DNA of 11,159 nucleotides, from contig CAIZGQ010000790.1 in the NCBI GenBank assembly GCA_903932565.1, forward strand, positions 1 through 11,159, written 5' to 3'. Both the position numbers and the translations under genes were made by a program. The notes below the pieces were generated by a model. It did not search any database, was not told where the DNA came from, and worked only from the letters and a program-made list of their open reading frames with translations. Every line of letters starts with the position of its first letter. Within the stretch, counting starts at the first letter, position 1. This document shows positions 7,754 to 11,159 of this stretch, one piece after another. The stretch is from an uncultured Hyphomicrobiales bacterium (GTDB lineage: Bacteria > Pseudomonadota > Alphaproteobacteria > Rhizobiales > Beijerinckiaceae).

Positions 7754-10063
7754 TTAACCGTGCAGGGCGTGCCAGACCTTGGAGGCTGTGATCGGCATGT
7801 CCAGCGTCGTCACACCACGCGAGGCCAAGGCATCGATCACGGCGTTCACGACGGCGGGCGGCGCGCCCACGGCACCGGATTCACCGCAGCCCTTGGCGCC
7901 CAGCGGGTTGGTCAGGCACGGCGCGCGATCGTCCAGATTAACGTCGAACGACGGCACATCGTCGGCGCGCGGCATGCAGTAATCCTGGAAGCTCGCGGTG
8001 AGCAGCTGCCCGTCTTCGCTATAGGCAACGCCTTCCAGCAACGCCTGGCCAATGCCCTGCGCAATGCCACCATGGACCTGACCCACAACGATCATCGGGT
8101 TCATTGGAATGCCGACATCGTCCACGCTGGTGGCGCGCACGACCTGCACAACGCCCGTATCAGGATCGATCTCGACTTCCACCACGTGGCTGCCATTGGG
8201 ATAGCTCGGCCCGTCGGCCTTGCCCTCGCTGGTCACGGCGAGCACATCGCCCTCCTCGTCCCCGGCAAGATCAAACAGGCTGACCATGCGGTCCGTCCCG
8301 GCCACCACCAATTTGCCGGCGCGGTATTCGAGGTCGCCCACATCCGCTTCGAGCTTGTTGGCGGCCTTTTCGCGCGCCTTCTCGATCAGGTCATGGGCCG
8401 CGGTTGCAGCCGCCGCACCGCCCATGAACAGCGAGCGGGAGCCGACCGAGCCAAAGCCCCGCGCCTGATCCGTGTCGCCCTGCACGATCTCGATCTTTTC
8501 AATCGGGATTTCGAGGGCGCCGGCCAGAAGCTGCGCGTAGCTTGTGACCAGCCCCTGCCCCATCGCCATCGTGCCCGAGAGCAGGATGACGCGGCCATCG
8601 GCGGTCACCTTCAATGTGGCAAATTCAGAAAGGGCATTGCCGCCGGTCCACTCGACATAGGAGGCAAGGCCGCGACCATAGAGCTTGCCGCGCGCGGTGG
8701 CAGCTGCCTTGCGCGCCTCAAAGCCCTTCCAGTCGCTTTCCAATGACACCCGATCCAGCAGATCGCCGAACGCGCCGCTGTCGATGACCTGACCAACCGG
8801 GTTCTTGTAGGGCATCTGATCGGGGCGGATGTAGTTGACCTTGCGAATATCGCGCGGGTCCATGCCGATCTTGCGGGCAGCTGTGTCGAGCAGGCGCTCG
8901 ATGATGAAGATCGCTTCCGGGCGGCCAGCCCCACGGTAGGCACCCACCGGTGCGGTGTGCGTCATCACCGCCTTGATATCGAAGCGGATCGCCGGGACGT
9001 GGTACGTGCCCGTCGAGACGAAGGGCCCGAGGATCAGCGGGATCATCACACCGGTCCCGGTGAGATAAGCGCCGACGCCGCCCAGCGACTTCACCCGCAA
9101 GGCGAGGATCTTGCCCTCTGCATCCAATGCCAGCTCGGCGTGGGAAAAGAGATCGCGGCCATGGGTGCCGCTGACGAAATCATCCGTGCGATCGCCGCGC
9201 CAGCGCACCGTGTGGCCAAGCTTTGTCGCCGCGTAGGACACGACGACGTCTTCCGGGTACACGGACGTCTTGTGGCCAAAGCCGCCGCCAATGTCACCGA
9301 CCTTTACCTGAATGGAATCGGGCTTACGGCCGAGGATCGCGCCACCCAGAATATCGCGCGTGGATGTGGGCGTCTGGGACTGAACGTTGAGAATGATGCG
9401 GCCTGTCTCAGCCTCGACCGAGGCGAATGAGCTGCGCGGTTCCATGGCAGCCGGCACAAGGCGCTGGTTGACGATATCGAGCGAGACCGTGTGCGCCGCT
9501 GACGCGAAGATGGCCTCGACTGCGGCCTCGTCGCCATACTGCATCTCGGCCGTAATGTTGTCGGATGCTGCGGGACAAACGACAGGCGCACCCGGCTGCA
9601 CGGCCGCGCGCAAATCCGTCACGGCGGGCAATGTTTCGTAGTCCACAACCACAGCTTCGGCAGCATCCTGCGCCGCCGCGCGAGAGGTGGCGACAACCGC
9701 CACAACGCCTTCACCCGCGTAGCGTACAACCTCGTGGGCGAGCGCACGGCGCGCCTCATAGACCATGTCCGCTCCACCGGCGCGCTTGAAAATCGGCACG
9801 GTTGGAATGGGTTTCACCTGGTCGGCAACAAGATCAGCGCCCGTGAAGATCGCCATCACGCCGGGCATTTTTGAAGCAACACTCGTGTCAATCGACAGGA
9901 TCTTCGCGTGGGCCTGCGGCGAGCGCAGGATATGGACCCAATGCGCATCTTCCGCTGGATGATCGTCGACATAATTGCCCTGCCCAACGAGCAGGCGAAA
10001 ATCTTCAAGCCGCTTCACAGACTGCCGGTTGCCGAAACGCATATTGGCGGGAAGCAAGTTCAT
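7754..10063 (-). CDS. Molybdenum hydroxylase large subunit, form II CoxL-like
   Basis: A 769-residue xanthine dehydrogenase-family molybdopterin-binding subunit, full length. Family landmarks in order: the aldehyde oxidase/xanthine dehydrogenase a/b hammerhead domain (about 18-145); the Mo-cofactor loop DIGGGFGHK (257-265); active-site loop GAYRGAGRPEA (374-384); MGQGLVTSYAQ (501-511); and GAKGCGESG (722-730), whose Glu is the proton-abstracting catalytic base. AYRGAGR is the loop of form II 'CoxL' enzymes, not the AYxCSFR loop of true CO dehydrogenase, so aerobic CO oxidation should not be assumed; the substrate is unknown (possibly a purine, aldehyde or N-heterocycle). These enzymes are trimers with FAD (CoxM) and 2Fe-2S (CoxS) subunits, but neither is beside it here. 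ATG at 10063 is supported by GAGGA about six bases upstream. It is divergent from the GST-like gene. Confidence 0.9.
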   Translation of the reverse strand: MNLLPANMRFGNRQSVKRLEDFRLLVGQGNYVDDHPAEDAHWVHILRSPQAHAKILSIDTSVASKMPGVMAIFTGADLVADQVKPIPTVPIFKRAGGADMVYEARRALAHEVVRYAGEGVVAVVATSRAAAQDAAEAVVVDYETLPAVTDLRAAVQPGAPVVCPAASDNITAEMQYGDEAAVEAIFASAAHTVSLDIVNQRLVPAAMEPRSSFASVEAETGRIILNVQSQTPTSTRDILGGAILGRKPDSIQVKVGDIGGGFGHKTSVYPEDVVVSYAATKLGHTVRWRGDRTDDFVSGTHGRDLFSHAELALDAEGKILALRVKSLGGVGAYLTGTGVMIPLILGPFVSTGTYHVPAIRFDIKAVMTHTAPVGAYRGAGRPEAIFIIERLLDTAARKIGMDPRDIRKVNYIRPDQMPYKNPVGQVIDSGAFGDLLDRVSLESDWKGFEARKAAATARGKLYGRGLASYVEWTGGNALSEFATLKVTADGRVILLSGTMAMGQGLVTSYAQLLAGALEIPIEKIEIVQGDTDQARGFGSVGSRSLFMGGAAAATAAHDLIEKAREKAANKLEADVGDLEYRAGKLVVAGTDRMVSLFDLAGDEEGDVLAVTSEGKADGPSYPNGSHVVEVEIDPDTGVVQVVRATSVDDVGIPMNPMIVVGQVHGGIAQGIGQALLEGVAYSEDGQLLTASFQDYCMPRADDVPSFDVNLDDRAPCLTNPLGAKGCGESGAVGAPPAVVNAVIDALASRGVTTLDMPITASKVWHALHG

Positions 10064-10097
10064 CGGACGTCCTCATTGATGGGGCAAATGATGGAAG

Positions 10098-10126
10098 ACG
10101 ATAGGGCGTTCCAAGTCTGGCTGCAA
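10098..10126 (-). promoter_or_regulatory. Possible promoter of the molybdenum hydroxylase gene
   Basis: Minus strand TTGCAG (10126-10121), a 17-base spacer and TATCGT (10103-10098). The start would be near 10091 with a leader of about 28 bases. The -35 is weak, so this is tentative. Confidence 0.28.
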
Positions 10127-10197
10127 CGCGACAGGACAGCCGGGTTGGGGGCTTTGCAATGTTCATGCGGGAGTGGAATGTGACCGCGTTGGCCAAG

Positions 10198-10231
10198 CCA
10201 TGAAACAAGCCACGACGGCAGCCATGAAACA
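10198..10231 (+). repeat. Short direct repeat in the divergent intergenic region
   Basis: CCATGAAACA occurs at 10198-10207 and again at 10222-10231, 24 bases apart, in the gap between the molybdenum hydroxylase and GST-like genes. It could be a pair of regulator half-sites or a small duplication. Confidence 0.4.
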
Positions 10232-10284
10232 GGCACGATGTCCTCCTAGACACACGCCTGGCTGCGATTCGGGCACCCACCCGA

Positions 10285-10322
10285 GCCCTTCGCGCAGGAC
10301 CTTGCCCTTCGCGCAAGACCTG
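10285..10322 (+). repeat. Two-unit 19-bp tandem repeat
   Basis: GCCCTTCGCGCAgGACCTt (10285-10303) is followed immediately by GCCCTTCGCGCAaGACCTg (10304-10322), 17 of 19 bases identical. It ends 27 bases before the GST-like start, inside its probable 5' leader. A recent slippage duplication or paired regulator sites are both possible. Confidence 0.6.
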
Positions 10323-10349
10323 TCCGGCCCCGATTTCTGGATCAATTGT

Positions 10350-11069
10350 ATGATAACTCCCGGACTGATCCTTCACAGTGAAGATTCTTCGCCTTTTTCG
10401 GCACCGGTGCGGCTGGCAATCTACGCCAAGGATCTGCCCATCGAAATCGCCCCGCCGCCCGGTGGGCTTCGCTCCACGCGCTATTCCGCCATCAATCCGC
10501 TGGGCACCATTCCCTGCCTGATGCTGGATGACGGGACGCCCCTGCCGGAATCGGGCGCGATCATGGAATATTTAGAAGACCGCTTTCCCATGCGGCCACT
10601 GCGCCCGGCGAGCCCAGAGGAGCGGGCCCGCGTGCGCCTGATGCAGCGCATCGCAGAGCTTCAGATCATGACGCCGCTGGTGGAAATCTGGCAGCAGACC
10701 GATCCTGCGTTTCACAATGAGCAAACGGTCAACATGTGGCTGACGCGGCTCGTGCGCGGTTTGTCCTCCATGCAGATTTACCTGATGGAGGGCACCTATG
10801 CTGTGGGCGAGCAGTTTTCCCTGGCCGATTGTGCTCTTTTGCCAACCCTTTACATGCTGCCCAAGGTGAGTGGCGCATTCAACAAGCCGGATCTGCTCGA
10901 GGCCTATCCGCTGCTGTCGACGTATTGCAAGCGAGCCAGTGCCCATGCGGCCGCCGCGCGTGTCATGGCGGAAATGGCACCCTTCTGGGGCGAGGACAGC
11001 CCCGACAGTGCCGTTGAGAGTCCGGCCCAAATCCCGGGCCTTGCAACACCCCTAAGTCCGCAAAGCTAG
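10350..11069 (+). CDS. Glutathione S-transferase family protein
   Basis: A 239-residue cytoplasmic GST-fold protein. The N-terminal thioredoxin-like domain (about 6-82) has SSPFSAPVRLAIYAKDLPIE, where GST catalytic Ser residues lie; the cis-Pro in GTIPCLML (52-59); and the glutathione-contacting PESGAIMEYLEDRFP (66-80). The all-helical C-terminal domain (about 90-210) contains the N-capping box motif SLADCALLPTLYML (157-170). The last 25 residues are a Ser/Pro-rich tail. The ATG at 10350 is chosen because the thioredoxin fold starts here; the 59 codons upstream in frame are repetitive and unlike a GST. The ribosome site is weak (GGA eight bases upstream). It is divergent from the molybdenum hydroxylase gene. 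The substrate cannot be read from the sequence; conjugation, isomerase or a stress-response role are all possible. Confidence 0.88.
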   Translation: MITPGLILHSEDSSPFSAPVRLAIYAKDLPIEIAPPPGGLRSTRYSAINPLGTIPCLMLDDGTPLPESGAIMEYLEDRFPMRPLRPASPEERARVRLMQRIAELQIMTPLVEIWQQTDPAFHNEQTVNMWLTRLVRGLSSMQIYLMEGTYAVGEQFSLADCALLPTLYMLPKVSGAFNKPDLLEAYPLLSTYCKRASAHAAAARVMAEMAPFWGEDSPDSAVESPAQIPGLATPLSPQS

Positions 11070-11098
11070 CTGCCGGGCGAGCCCTGCGGCAGATTTTT
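11070..11098 (+). terminator. Intrinsic terminator after the GST-like gene
   Basis: CTGCCG (11070-11075) pairs with CGGCAG (11087-11092), with GGC/GCC pairing inside the loop, followed by ATTTTTG. It begins right at the GST stop codon. Confidence 0.75.
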
Positions 11099-11159
11099 GC
11101 GGCCAAGCCGTCGACAGGCTGGTGCATCTCGTGTAATGGCCAGCACTCAAATGAAAACA

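Noticed and set aside
7760..8746. Long plus-strand frame opposite the molybdenum hydroxylase (328 codons)
   Set aside because: Shadow of the minus-strand gene; composition is His/Arg/Ala-rich with no recognisable motif.
7754..10063. True aerobic CO dehydrogenase (form I CoxL)
   Set aside because: The active-site loop is AYRGAGR, not the Cys-containing AYxCSFR loop of form I enzymes.
10173..10349. In-frame N-terminal extension of the GST-like protein (59 codons)
   Set aside because: The extension is repetitive, rich in Arg/Pro/Thr and has no ribosome site worth noting. The thioredoxin fold starts at the ATG at 10350.
11136..11159. Possible start of another plus-strand gene (MASTQMKT...)
   Set aside because: Only eight codons before the window ends and no ribosome binding site; cannot be supported.

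Overview
The window looks like an ordinary chromosomal segment of an alphaproteobacterium, most likely Hyphomicrobiales. The pointers are moderately high GC, the TTAA-N7-TTAAC (CtrA-type) site, the alphaproteobacterial Porin_2 signature in a very small protein, GTG/TTG starts, and the leuA and CoxL-like sequences. I see no phage, transposon, CRISPR or plasmid-maintenance genes.

Layout, left to right. Positions 1-257 hold no convincing gene but carry a near-perfect stem-loop (13-38). A PilZ-domain protein lies on the minus strand (258-746). It is divergent from a plus-strand pair: a periplasmic P19/Tp34-type iron/copper-binding protein (1072-1617) and an outer-membrane beta-barrel protein (1702-2652). 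The PilZ/P19 gap of about 325 bases holds a dyad operator candidate and a possible promoter. A previously uncalled 34-residue single-pass membrane peptide (2658-2762, minus) ends 5 bases from the barrel gene. Next on the minus strand are two SAM-dependent methyltransferases. The downstream one (2857-4350) is a TPR-methyltransferase fusion preceded by a CtrA-like box. The upstream one (4462-5163) is a single-domain enzyme. A tRNA-Lys(CUU) gene follows (5259-5334, minus), with its own putative promoter and an intrinsic terminator.

leuA (5440-7059, minus, GTG start) encodes 2-isopropylmalate synthase. Its 5' leader holds a 36-codon leader ORF with six leucine codons within ten codons, ending inside a GC-rich hairpin. 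This is a classic attenuation layout and the best-supported regulatory find here. Beyond it are a secreted 85-residue 'mini-porin' (plus), an orphan molybdenum hydroxylase large subunit of the form II CoxL type (minus), and a glutathione S-transferase-like protein (plus) closed by an intrinsic terminator. The last 60 bases hold nothing assignable.

Functionally this is a mosaic rather than one pathway: iron uptake, c-di-GMP sensing, leucine synthesis, a molybdenum hydroxylase and methyltransferases of unknown substrate. I did not find a multi-gene novel system. The items most worth following are the leu leader, the small membrane ORF, the mini-porin and the CtrA-type site before the TPR-methyltransferase.
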